Shown: positions 10,789-18,858, counted from the first letter of the stretch. The stretch: 37,767 bases of DNA from an uncultured Candidatus Altimarinota bacterium (GCA_937924685.1 CALEVN010000016.1:1-37767), one strand, 5' to 3'. Notes: generated by a model not told the origin, from the sequence alone. Program-made: numbers and translations.

Positions 10789-11180
10789 TAACTCTAGAAA
10801 CTCTCCCCGATATCCTCTTTGACCTGCACCCATGAGATAGGGTATTTTTACGGTGAAAGCTTGGCGCCTGAAAAACAACACTTTCCCAAGCGCTCATCAA
10901 GAGATTTTTGAAAGACCAAAATATCTCAATCACATCGCCAACATACACCTATTATCAGTCATATCCAAATAATCTCTATCATTTTGATCTCTACAGAGTA
11001 GAGCATCTCACCGATATTGTCAGGATAGGGGCAGAAGAGATATTTGATAACGAAGAATCTATCTGCATTATTGAATGGCCCGAAATACTCTGAAATTCGG
11101 TAAAACCAACCAAAATTATAGAATTATCTGAAACAGAAGGATGAAGAGAGATTTCTATCACAGACTGTCAAGCATCATAA
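10782..11180 (+). CDS. tsaE: tRNA t6A biosynthesis ATPase TsaE
   Basis: The ATPase that works with TsaB/TsaD to put N6-threonylcarbamoyladenosine on ANN-decoding tRNAs. It is 132 residues. The P-loop reads FLRGKLGAGKTTLSQAL, with the Gly before Lys encoded by UGA at 10869-10871, which is direct evidence for recoding. SPTYTYYQSY, LYHFDLYRVE and CIIEWPEIL match the family's switch, HxDxYR and EWxE motifs. The ATG overlaps the end of the preceding gene by 7 bases. TsaB and TsaD are not in the window. Confidence 0.95.
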
Positions 11181-11233
11181 ATTGACAAGTCAGTCCGTGT
11201 CCGTAGCATTTCCCTGTTTTACTATTCCTTTTT

Positions 11234-11629
11234 ATGAAAAAACTCCCCCTCTTCGCTGCCAGCATAATCTGCCTCACACTCGCATCATGTGGACAATCCA
11301 GCACAACGAGCACTGATGATACAGTCATAACTGCAAATACAAATATTGAGAGCAAAGAGCAATCAGCAAAAGTATGTGCTCCATTTATCAAATATCTCGA
11401 ATGTTCTCTCGCAAAAGCACCAGCAGCAAAAAAAGAACTCCACCAGAAAATCCTCGATGATACAAAAAAGAAAATCGAGAATGATACGCCAGCTCGTATC
11501 GCTCAACAGTGTGATACGTATATCAAAGTCCTCAAAGAAAATCCAGAAATCGCATTTAAAAATGGCTGTACTCTCGATGATAGTACTGCACCCGCAAAGA
11601 CCACTACAACAGCACAACCTAAAAAATAA
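11234..11629 (+). CDS. Small lipoprotein, 131 aa
   Basis: A secreted lipoprotein with an N-terminal signal peptide and lipobox (MKKLPLFAASIICLTLASCG, lipidated Cys at 19). The mature part has a Thr/Ser-rich linker, two further pairs of cysteines (KVCAPFIKYLEC, then QQCDTYIKV and NGCTL) that could form disulfides, and a Thr/Ala-rich tail. No family is recognised. A TACTAT box ends 8 nt before the ATG. Its TAA overlaps the rsmH ATG (TAATG), so the two are co-translated, although the functions look unrelated. No UGA is used. Confidence 0.75.
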   Translation: MKKLPLFAASIICLTLASCGQSSTTSTDDTVITANTNIESKEQSAKVCAPFIKYLECSLAKAPAAKKELHQKILDDTKKKIENDTPARIAQQCDTYIKVLKENPEIAFKNGCTLDDSTAPAKTTTTAQPKK

Positions 11630-12564
11630 TGTCAGCGTTTCAGGAAAAACATACACCTGTTTTATACGGAGAGCTCATTGAGTCTCTCCATTTTTTTGAG
11701 CAAGGGAAAAACATAATCGTCGACTGCACACTTGGTCTCTGAGGTCATGCATCAGGAGTAATAGAGAAGCTATGAAAATGAGATATATTTATAGGGCTCG
11801 ATTGTGACCAGAATAATCTCTCTTCTGCTCGTGCGCATATAGAGAAAAGTCTCGAGTGAAAAAAGAATACCCCGACTCTTCACTTTATTCATAGTAACTT
11901 CGGAGCATTAGAGGAAGTATTGAATGTGCTAAAACTCAATCATATCACGAGTATTTATGCTGATCTCGGGGTCAGCAGTGTCCATTTTGACACCGCAGAA
12001 CGTGGTTTTTCATTTCGTTTTGATGGTCCACTCGATATGCGTCTAGATACGAGCAAATGAGTAACGGCAGAGAAGCTCATCAATACTCTCCCCTATGAAA
12101 AAATGGCTGAGATATTTCGCCTCTATGGTGATGAACCTCGAGCAGGCTTTATAGCGAAGAAAATCATAGAAGCGCGTATTATAAAACCTCTTGAAACAAC
12201 AAAAGAACTCGCTGATATCGTCACAAAAGCCTGGAGAGATGCTCTTCCACGAATATTTCAAGCATTCCGCATAGCAGTCAACGAAGAATATAGAAATCTC
12301 GAAAAAATGCTCGAAACAGCCCACGATAAACTTGCGACTGGAGGAAGTATTTCTATAATTGCATTTCATTCGGGGGAAGACCGTATCGCGAAGCATTTCT
12401 TCAGAGAAAAATCCACCCCAGAAAGAGATCCCATTACAGGCCAAGACATCGTGCCAGGCACGCTCGAAGTAGTGACAAAAAAACCCATCACTCCGAGTGA
12501 AGAAGAAATAGAAAAAAACCCTCGTTCCCGAAGCGCTCTTCTACGAATCGCCATCAAAAAATAA
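11629..12564 (+). CDS. rsmH: 16S rRNA m4C1402 methyltransferase RsmH (MraW)
   Basis: Methylates N4 of C1402 in 16S rRNA. It is 311 residues. Motifs are HTPVLYGELIESL at the N-terminus, the SAM-binding DCTLGLGGHASGVIEKL, IGLDCDQNNLSSAR, ADLGVSSVHFDTAERGFSFR, GPLDMRLD, FRIAVNEEYRNLEKML and SIIAFHSGEDRIAKHFF, and it closes with NPRSRSALLRIA. Several glycines, including one in the SAM loop (LGLGGH), are UGA. It is followed directly by an FtsL-like gene, the standard mraW-ftsL order of the division cluster, although no mraZ or penicillin-binding protein is here. Confidence 0.96.
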
Positions 12565-12567
12565 TGT

Positions 12568-12909
12568 ATGCAAAAATACCTCTCAGAAAATCTCCAAAAA
12601 ACATTTCACTCGCTCAGAAAAGAAGCACGAGAGCATCTCTATATATCCTTTCATCGTGCCTACATCCTCTCTTTTTGTCTGATTATTGTCCTCGGGATAC
12701 TCTATGTCTGGATGCTTAATTCAAGTGCAAATAGCGGGTATCAGATGACCCGCATCGAGAGTGTGCGTCGTGAAAAACAACAAGAAAAACATTTTCTCCG
12801 ATCACAGATAGCAAAACAAGAATCCCGAAAAGAACTCGACGAACACAACGATAATACCATTCCGATTACTCCTGAAAACACATTCTATATTTCCCTCGAT
12901 AATGCCTGA
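12568..12909 (+). CDS. FtsL-like membrane protein
   Basis: A 113-residue bitopic protein: a basic N-terminal cytoplasmic part, one membrane helix (about residues 31-52, AYILSFCLIIVLGILYVWML), then a charged helix likely to coil (YQMTRIESVRREKQQEKHFL). Size, topology and position immediately after rsmH match FtsL, the division protein that pairs with FtsB. Sequence alone does not prove this. An alternative in-frame start does not exist at 12564 (it is in another frame). It overlaps recR by 8 bases. Confidence 0.65.
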   Translation: MQKYLSENLQKTFHSLRKEAREHLYISFHRAYILSFCLIIVLGILYVWMLNSSANSGYQMTRIESVRREKQQEKHFLRSQIAKQESRKELDEHNDNTIPITPENTFYISLDNA

Positions 12910-13492
12910 AACTCTTAAATACTTGATTGATGCTTTTGCAAAGCTTCCTGGTGTCGGTGAAAAGACAGCGATGAAGCTGGCATTTCACATTCTCACGAAG
13001 AAAAAAGAGCTCACACTCGAACTCTCAGAAAAGCTCATCAATGTCTACAAAAACATAGATACATGTCCTACGTGCGGAGCACTCAAAGATATGAGTGAAC
13101 CCGAATGTAGTTATTGTAGAAATGATAAACGTGATAAAAACATCATCTGTGTCATCGAAGAATATGCAGATTTATTGGCAATAGAACAAACAGGTGCCTA
13201 CAAGGGTCTCTATCACATCCTCGGAGGCTCACTCTCCCCTCTGCATGGTCGAGGCCCGAGAGATCTCTCATTTGATGTGCTCTTTTCACGACTCAAGGAA
13301 ATAAAAGAAGTCATCATCGCCACAAATCCAAACTTTGAATGAGAAGCAACAGCGCTGTATCTGCGAGAACATATGCCAAGTGGTGTAGCGCTCTCTCGCC
13401 TCTCACGAGGCCTTCCAAATGCGGGTTATATCGACTATGTCGATAGTCTCACACTGATGAATGCGCTGAAAGGAAGACAAGAATACATCTAA
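12902..13492 (+). CDS. recR: Recombination protein RecR
   Basis: Acts with RecO (and RecF) to load RecA at gaps. It is 196 residues. It shows the N-terminal HhH LPGVGEKTAMKLAFHIL, a zinc finger CPTCGAL...CSYC, the Toprim domain (CVIEEYADLLAIEQTGAYKG), YHILGGSLSPLHGRGPRDL, ATNPNFEGEATALYL (Gly is UGA at 13340-13342) and a C-terminal LSRLSRGLPNAGYIDYVDS. All canonical parts are present. The start overlaps the end of the preceding gene. Confidence 0.97.
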
Positions 13493-13494
13493 CA

Positions 13495-13626
13495 AAAATG
13501 AAAAATACAAAATACAAAAGACAAAATATTGGAAAGTTTCTTTACTAAAGACAAAAGACCGCTATTATCACAGCATTCTAAAAAATCATTCACTTTGTAC
13601 TTTGTATTCTGTATTTTGTATTTGAT
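13495..13626. repeat. Palindromic AT-rich repeat element between recR and the next gene
   Basis: The 134-base gap is almost wholly an imperfect inverted repeat. The left arm (about 13500-13525) is built of AAATACAAAATACAAAAGAC. The right arm (13589-13622) is its near complement, ACTTTGTATTCTGTATTTTG in part. The arms pair over about 20 of 23 positions with roughly 65-75 bases between them. The reverse complement of 13589-13619 matches 30 of 31 bases at 36850-36880 inside metG. The element stops right before the ATG at 13627, so it may also carry that gene's 5' region. Confidence 0.75.
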
Positions 13627-14229
13627 ATGAGCTTGCCACTAGAGAAACTCTTCTGATCAAATTGTCGCAAAAAACTCCTCGAAAAATTCTTCCTGGAGCA
13701 TACATTTAATCCCAAAAAAGACTTCTTTATCCGAGAGCTTTGTCGTGATATAGATGAGCAAATCAATGCCGTCCGACGTGAACTCGAAAACCTCGAAAAC
13801 CTCTGAATCCTGAAATCTCGATGGGAAGACAATACCAAGCATTATTCTCTCAATCTCAGCTGCAATATCCTCCCTGACCTCCAGATGATATTTGGAAAAA
13901 GTTTTGATGCGATGGGTAAACTCGAAGAGTATTTCCGTGGAAAACATAACCTCTCGCTTCTCGTCGTCGGTGGTGGTATCGAGGACATGACACGAGAATC
14001 AACGAATAACCTCATCGATATCCTCGTTATCGGTGATATTGATAAAGATAATTTCAATCTCTTTCTCACGAAGCATTTCTTTGGTCGAAAGATAAAATAC
14101 GCCGTCATCTCAGAAAAAGAATTCACAGAGCGTATGAAGTTTGGTGACAAGCTCATCTCTCGTATCATGAACCAATCTGGAAACGTCATCCTCAAGGATT
14201 CACTCGGCCTCAAAGATATCAAGAAATAA
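13627..14229 (+). CDS. Winged-helix regulator with nucleotidyltransferase-like domain
   Basis: A 200-residue protein. The N-terminal part (LEKLFGSNCRKKLLEKFFLE, DFFIRELCRDIDEQINAVRR, ELENLENLGIL) is a winged helix-turn-helix. The C-terminal part (LEEYFRGKHNLSLLVVGGG, then NLIDILVIGDIDKDNFN) resembles a minimal nucleotidyltransferase fold with the DxLxxGD-type strand. Such fused proteins are common in CPR and archaeal genomes and are usually called transcriptional regulators; the target is unknown. UGA codons supply LFGS and NLGIL glycines. The recognition helix sequence INSV/INAVRREL matches the usual pattern. Confidence 0.75.
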
Positions 14230-14239
14230 TTTTGCACTT

Positions 14240-14390
14240 CCCGTCATTCCAGAATTTTGAACGTAACGAAGTGGAGTAATAAATATGTGGAATCCAGGTG
14301 AATTTCTATGCGAAGCAAACATGACAATAATCGGTAATGGATTCCACCTCGCGTTCTTCGAAAAGCTCAGGACTTGGCTGGAATGACGGG
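14240..14390. repeat. Nested inverted-repeat element (about 151 bp)
   Basis: The outer arms are perfect 13-mers: CCCGTCATTCCAG at 14240-14252 and CTGGAATGACGGG at 14378-14390. Inside is a second perfect pair, GTGGAATCCA at 14287-14296 and TGGATTCCAC at 14338-14347. No ORF fills the interior. The structure suggests a MITE or REP-like non-autonomous element. It lies in the 317-base gap between 14229 and 14547; the rest of that gap holds the promoter-leader described separately. Confidence 0.75.
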
Positions 14391-14429
14391 CAACATAGGC
14401 AATTCCATTTGTACTCTGAAAAATATTAT

Positions 14430-14536
14430 TATAATACCCTCAATCACCTTTCACCCTATGACATGACTGTGAACTACATACTAACCACTCGTGAGAACTT
14501 TGACTAAAGCTCTCACCTTTCGGTGAGATTTTTTTT
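14430..14536 (+). promoter_or_regulatory. Attenuator-like leader with Thr-rich mini-ORF and competing hairpins
   Basis: A TATAAT box (14430-14435) is followed by a mini-ORF at 14458-14484. In code 25 it reads MTGLGTTY-stop, with Thr at codons 2, 6 and 7. After it comes an antiterminator-type hairpin (GTGAGA 14491-14496 plus CTTT 14498-14501 pairing with AAAG 14506-14509 and TCTCAC 14511-14516). That hairpin is mutually exclusive with a terminator (TCTCACC 14511-14517, loop TTTC, GGTGAGA 14522-14528, then eight T). A ribosome stalled on the paired Thr codons (14473-14478) would leave 14491 onward free. A ribosome reaching the stop would cover it. The operon downstream contains thrS. The geometry is seen; the regulation is inferred. 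Confidence 0.6.
14511..14536 (+). terminator. Rho-independent terminator (attenuator arm)
   Basis: A 7-bp perfect stem (TCTCACC/GGTGAGA) with a TTTC loop is followed by TTTTTTTT, ending 10 bases before the lipoprotein ATG. It could also terminate transcription from upstream, but its stem shares bases with the alternative hairpin at 14491-14516. Confidence 0.85.
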
Positions 14537-14546
14537 ACCTCAATCT

Positions 14547-14912
14547 ATGAAAAAACTCCTCCCTTTCCTCCTCATCTCCTCTCTCCTCATCAGTGCTTGT
14601 AGCCTTAAGGAATCCAAATCTTTAGATATTGATGCTCAAAGTAAATGTTCAATGTGAGCAAAAGATTTTTTTAAGAATTATTCAAATAAAAACAAATCCT
14701 CTAGCTACACAAATCATTACAAATCAAAAGATAACAGTTGTTATATACTTATAACTCAGGATGAAGAAATGCCTTTTTCAAATAAAGCTGAAACGGTCCA
14801 TAGAATTTATAATGTTTTCGAAAATCAGCTAAAATTAGAATGTATTATCTGAAGTACTGCATGTATGGATACAACTATGTTATGAAATGCAATTAAAGAA
14901 TACATGGAATAA
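14547..14912 (+). CDS. Small lipoprotein, 121 aa
   Basis: Begins MKKLLPFLLISSLLISACSL, a signal peptide with lipobox ISAC (lipidated Cys 18). The mature part is Lys/Ser-rich with four or more cysteines (KCSMG, NSCYI, LECIIGSTACMD) and one region QDEEMPFSNKAETVHRIYN. Three UGA glycines are used. No family is recognised. It lies between the attenuator and thrS, 24 bases before the thrS ATG, so the leader would control it directly. Its membership in a synthetase operon is odd. Confidence 0.75.
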
Positions 14913-14936
14913 ATTTAACCATATAACTTACCCTTT

Positions 14937-16718
14937 ATGTCCTCTTCTATTTCCACAAAGCGTCATTCGCTTTCTCACATCATGTCACAGGCTATTCACA
15001 GCATCTACGCAGATAAGAAAATACTGCGTTGAGTATGACCAGCTATTGATAACGGTTTCTACCAAGACTACGACTTTGGAGATTTTCAACTCTCTGAATC
15101 AGATCTCAAGGAAATTGAAAAAAAGATGAAAAATATCATCCGTCAAAATCAATTATTCGAGATGATTACACGCCCTGCTGAAGAAGCTATTGCCAAGTTT
15201 CGTGCTGATGGAGATATCTACAAGCTCGAACTCGCAGAAGACCTCGTAAAATCAGGTGAGGCAACTCTCTCTTTTTGTATCAACAAAATGCAAGATGGTC
15301 GAGTCACTATGGATGACATGTGTAAGTGACCTCACGTCGAGAAAACAGCAGAACTCGATGAAAATGCATTTAAACTCGAGCGTATCGCTGGTGCCTACTG
15401 GAGAGGAGATGAGAAAAATAAAATGCTCACTCGTGTGTACGGCGTCGCATTTGAGACAAAAGAAGAACTCGATGCATATCTCAAGCAACAAGAAGAGGCA
15501 AAAAAACGTGATCATCGTATTCTCGGTGCAAAGTTGAATCTCTTTACCGTCTCAAATCTCGTTGGTTCAGGACTCCCCCTCCTCAAACCAAACGGTATGA
15601 TTATTCGAAAGGAAATAGAGGATTATCTCTGGTCACTCCACAAGAATCACGGCTATCAGAGAGTCTGGACTCCACATATCGCAAAGATAGACCTCTACGA
15701 AACCTCTGGTCATGCTGCAAAATTTGGTCACGAACTCTTCCGTGTAAAAGGTGGTCATGGAGAAGATTTCTGTATGAAACCGATGAACTGTCCTCACCAC
15801 ATGCAAATCTTTGCTGATAATCAGTGGAGCTACCGTGATATGCCGATTCGATATTTCGAACCAGCAACGGTCTATCGTGATGAGAAACCAGGACAACTCT
15901 CAGGTCTCACCCGTGTCCGTGCTATTACTCAGGACGACGGCCATCTCTTCCTCCGTGTCTCACAGATCAAGCAAGAAGTAGGAACCATTGTTTCGATTAT
16001 CAAAGAGTTTTATACAACACTGGGCATGGTCGAAGACTATTGGGTTTCTCTCTCTGTCAGTGATCCAGCAACACCAGAAAAATATCTCGGTGGAAAAGAC
16101 GTCTGGGAGACAGCAGAATCATCTCTCGAAGAAGCAGCGAAACAGTTCGAACTCCCCTACAAGAGAATCGAAGGTGAAGCAGCATTTTATGGTCCAAAAC
16201 TCGACTTCATGTTCAAGGATGCAATTGGTCGTCAATGGCAGCTCGCAACAATTCAACTCGACTTCAACCTCCCAAATAGATTTGACCTCAGCTACGTCAA
16301 TGAATCTGGTGAAAAAGAGCGTCCAGTCGTTATTCACCGTGCTATCTCTGGCTCTCTTGAGCGATTTATGGGCGTCATGATTGAGCACTTCGCAGGAATC
16401 TTCCCTCTCTGGCTCGCACCTCGTCAGGCTATCGTCGTACCAGTCGGTGAAAAATTCAATGACTACGCTGAGAAAGTTCTCAAGTCTCTCAAAGAAGCAG
16501 GTATCCGTGCTGAAGGAGATTTCTCTACTGATGGCCTCAATAAAAAAGTCAGAAATGCTGAACAAGCGCACATCAACTACATCCTCGTCGTCGGTGAAAA
16601 AGAAGAAGCAAACAACGGTGTCGCAGTCCGAAATTACAAGACAAAGGAGCAGACAGAAGAATCAGCAGCAGATTTTGTTGCACGTGCAAAAAAGGAAATA
16701 GAGGAAAAATCTTTATAA
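14937..16718 (+). CDS. thrS: Threonyl-tRNA synthetase, lacking the TGS domain
   Basis: Charges tRNA-Thr. It is 593 residues and starts MSSSISTKRHSLSHIMSQAI, directly at the editing domain (RHS...H; GVGPAIDNGFYQDYDF; later KGPHVEKTAEL), so the usual N-terminal TGS domain is missing. The class II core follows: motif 1 region, zinc-ligand Cys in MKPMNCPHHMQIF, motif 2 PATVYRDEKPGQLSGLTRVR, QLATIQLDFNLPNRF, and motif 3 HRAISGSLERFMG. The anticodon-binding domain is the C-terminal 110 residues. The upstream frame holds no TGS-like sequence. A TATAAC box 9 nt before the ATG may give a second, leaderless transcript. Confidence 0.96.
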
Positions 16719-16722
16719 AAAT

Positions 16723-17037
16723 ATGGAAATTATAATTACCATCCTCTCTTCTGCTGTTATATCTTCGATAGTTACAGCGTTGCTTGCACCTCATGTAAAT
16801 TGGGGAATTGAAAAGAAAAAAATAAAGCTACAAAATCAAAAAGAATTAATCTGCAATTTAAGAACTCTTTTGGATAAAAAAGATTTCTCAAGAGAAGATT
16901 TTCGTGATACTCAGATATATTCTCAGATAAGACCTTTCTTATCAGAAGGAATTATTAAAAAAAATAGAATCATCTACTGTATATATACGAAGGGAAATTG
17001 GGGTCTCGACAAATTTAGACATAAAAATCTGAATTAA
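16723..17037 (+). CDS. Small membrane-anchored hypothetical protein, probably frameshifted
   Basis: As read, 104 residues: one N-terminal membrane helix (MEIIITILSSAVISSIVTALLAP), then a basic helix (WGIEKKKIKLQNQKEL) and a soluble part. The tail after about residue 90 looks wrong. A shift of one frame near 16990-17005, at an A/G-rich run, gives IGINKEILELEKEWGLM ending at 17079 (with a UGA Gly), a much more protein-like C-terminus. So this is a broken gene, a sequencing slip or a slippage site. The first 90 residues look real. It follows thrS by 4 bases. Confidence 0.55.
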   Translation: MEIIITILSSAVISSIVTALLAPHVNWGIEKKKIKLQNQKELICNLRTLLDKKDFSREDFRDTQIYSQIRPFLSEGIIKKNRIIYCIYTKGNWGLDKFRHKNLN

Positions 17038-17198
17038 TAAAGAAATTTTGGAATTAGAAAAAGAATGGTGATTAATGTAAAAGAACTTTCTCGCTAGCCC
17101 GTGGCTATAGCTCCTACCGCGCGATCTGCCACCTTCACTTCATCTGCCATAAAGGCAGCGTCAGGTTGGCTTCAAGTCCGAAAACAAGAATCAAAAAA

Positions 17199-17218
17199 GC
17201 TCCATGAAGGAGCGTTTT
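17199..17218. terminator. Short hairpin with flanking A and T runs
   Basis: GCTCC (17199-17203), loop ATGAA, GGAGC (17209-17213), with AAAAAA before it and TTTT after it, so it could terminate in either direction. Confidence 0.5.
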
Positions 17219-17312
17219 GATTTGGAATCCGACGAGAGGACTGAACCGGAGGAATGAGTGAATCTCATTCCGAGTGGCAATGGTGAAAGTCATCTCTTTT
17301 TGTGTGTCTCTA

Positions 17313-17330
17313 TAAAAGCTTTAGCTTTTA
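17313..17330. terminator. Perfect 8-bp hairpin
   Basis: TAAAAGCT, TT, AGCTTTTA. It sits directly before the 21-base tRNA 3'-end copy, in the same place that the terminator at 17461-17477 has relative to the intact tRNA. This suggests the terminator was duplicated with the tRNA end. Confidence 0.45.
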
Positions 17331-17460
17331 TGGTGCCCAGGAGAGGACTTGCTCGCTAATCCATCGCTATCGCTCTTCCTTCGCAATCGGTCACCTTCAC
17401 TTCATCTGCCATTCAGGCAGCGTTCAGGTTGACTTCAAGTCCGAAAACAAAACACAAAAA

Positions 17461-17477
17461 ATACCCCTTCGGGGTAT
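17461..17477 (-). terminator. Terminator of tRNA-Leu
   Basis: ATACCCC, loop TTC, GGGGTAT. On the minus strand the stem is followed by a T run (the complement of AAAAA before 17461). It lies 12 bases past the 3' end of the tRNA. Confidence 0.75.
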
Positions 17478-17489
17478 ATTTTTCTGCTT

Positions 17490-17573
17490 TGGTGCCCAGG
17501 AGAGGACTTGAACCTCCATGCCTTGCGGCGACGGCTTCTAAGGCCGTTGTGTCTGCCATTTCACCACCTGGGC
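17490..17573 (-). tRNA. tRNA-Leu (anticodon UAG), CCA encoded
   Basis: On the minus strand the acceptor arms are GCCCAGG and CCTGGGC with discriminator A and an encoded CCA. The anticodon stem ACGGC/GCCGT encloses loop CTTAGAA, anticodon TAG (complement at 17538-17540). A long variable arm (GCC-GCAA-GGC) marks a class II tRNA. The T-arm is GGAGG-TTCAAGT-CCTCT. The 3' 21 bases are duplicated at 17331-17351. Confidence 0.95.
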
Positions 17574-17589
17574 CTGGAGGCAAGTATAG

Positions 17590-18240
17590 TTATTTCGTAA
17601 CTTTCTCAATCTTTTTTGAGAAGAGAGCTAACATCGTAAAAATATTTATGATAAGAAAAGCCACTAAACAGAGAAAAGGTATGGTCATAAAACCAAAATA
17701 ATCAACATGAACTGCGGCACAAGGATTCTGAGCAGTACAACCAAATGGATTTTCAATAGCCACCCTGCCGACAATACCTGGCTTTTGAAGTATGTAGTGA
17801 AATGCCTCAAGAGCTATACCAGGGAAAGTAATGGCATAGATATATCAGAGAATAGCACGACTTTTCGTAAAAAATGCTATAAGCGAGAGAGGAACTATTG
17901 GAAACATCATGATACGAGCCCACCAGCAGAGCTGACATGGGAAGAGTGAATCAGAAGTATCAAACCATGTTCCAGTTGTATACTCATAGACAGGATCTCA
18001 GAAATTTGAAAAATAGAGCGGAGAACACATTGCAAGAATAGCCTGTAAAATAATACTTGCGAGAATCCAATCTCGACCGTATTTATAAGCTTGCCAGAGT
18101 GAAAAAGCCTGAAATGAAAAATAGAGAGCAAGTAAAAGACCTATGACAATTTGAGGATCTACATGGGCACTGTAGCAGATAGCAACGGTTGAGAAGAAGA
18201 GTACTGCAAAAAGTAACCAAAAAGAGAGAAATTTTTTCAT
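17590..18240 (-). CDS. dsbB: Disulfide bond formation protein DsbB-like
   Basis: A 216-residue inner-membrane protein that would reoxidise a periplasmic or extracytoplasmic thiol oxidase by passing electrons to quinone. Four or more membrane helices are seen. The first redox pair is in SLFPCQLCWWARIMMFP (CxxC then WAR, the family signature). The second pair lies in NPFGCTAQNPCAAVHVDYFGF. The start at 18240 (MKKFLSFWLLFAVLFFS) is preferred over the in-frame ATG at 18309, which would add a Cys/Tyr-rich extension; a TACTAT box ends 9 nt upstream of 18240. A thioredoxin-fold lipoprotein at 30638-31258 is a possible partner. Confidence 0.9.
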
Positions 18241-18336
18241 AAAAAAAGGATAGTAGATACATGCATAGTAAGAAAAAAATAAGCACATGCAAACCCGTCT
18301 ATTTGTCATCTCTGGCAGGTATCATATTATTAAATA

Positions 18337-18365
18337 TTGACATATATTAAATAATAGTTTAAAGT
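18337..18365 (+). promoter_or_regulatory. Sigma70-like promoter
   Basis: TTGACA (18337-18342), 17-base spacer, TAAAGT (18360-18365). The predicted start is about 25 bases before the ATG at 18397. Confidence 0.55.
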
Positions 18366-18396
18366 ATTATTGTTTTATTTTTTAAATTCTTCAACT

Positions 18397-18858
18397 ATGC
18401 ACGGAAAACATAATACACGGAGAGAACAGTCACCTACTCATAATGGCACACACTCTGGACCTATTGGCCTCAATAAGACTGCCTTATACGGATCTATGGC
18501 GATGGCAGCACTGGGTGCGTCTTGTACGACTTCACCTTCTCAGAATCAGCCATATTTTCATCCAGCTCCACATGCAATTCAGATGTCCCCAACGACTCTC
18601 TGAATAGCTATTAACCAGGCTCACCAAGAAAATAAACCACAGATGGCTATCGAAGCGCTCGTGGCTTATGCTCGGTCTTGTAAAAACCTTCTCAGCCCCC
18701 ATGAAGTAGCATATCTCCGAAGAGAACTCAATAAGGCTCGAGCATATGGGGGAAAGCTCTCTCGAGATGAAGAACATCTCATGACATTACTCTTGTATTG
18801 GCAAGAAAAAACCCTACCAGAAGTTGACGTGAGTGTTCTCTACGATGGCACAGTATAG
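18397..18858 (+). CDS. Hypothetical protein, possibly a lipoprotein, 153 aa
   Basis: The N-terminus is polar and His/Arg-rich (MHGKHNTRREQSPTHNGTHS), followed by a hydrophobic segment GSMAMAALGASCTTSPSQNQ with a lipobox-like ALGASC. This would be an unusually long signal region. The C-terminal half (IAINQAHQENKPQMAIEALV, CKNLLSPHEVAYLRRELNKA) is helical and may be TPR-like, but I cannot name a family. One UGA is used. It has its own promoter and terminator, so it is monocistronic. Confidence 0.65.

Larger units (their letters stand above)
17079..17451. repeat. Direct repeats and tRNA-Leu 3'-end relics
   Basis: Two degenerate copies of about 110 bp lie at about 17079-17187 and 17341-17451. 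They share GCTCGCTA, CACCTTCACTTCATCTGCCA, a CTGCC/GGCAG hairpin and CTTCAAGTCCGAAAACAA. The second copy is preceded by a 21-base exact copy (17331-17351) of the tRNA-Leu 3' end at 17490-17510. A third, decayed fragment (GAGAGGACTGAACCGG near 17230) also resembles the tRNA T-arm. There is no ORF I trust in this 450-base stretch. It looks like serial duplication or integration debris at a tRNA 3' end. Confidence 0.65.

Noticed and set aside
12043..12444. 133-aa minus-strand ORF inside rsmH
   Set aside because: Shadow of rsmH.
13495..13626. CRISPR array
   Set aside because: The repeats are inverted, not regularly spaced direct repeats, and no cas genes are present.
14491..14536. T-box riboswitch for thrS
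   Set aside because: No T-box consensus (AGGGTGGNACCGCG) or specifier-loop domain is seen; a peptide leader fits better.
16119..16571. 150-aa antisense ORF in thrS
   Set aside because: It is wholly opposite thrS motifs, with no start signal and atypical composition.
17302..17701. Short plus-strand ORFs around the tRNA
   Set aside because: They span a tRNA gene and repeats and contain no protein-like pattern.
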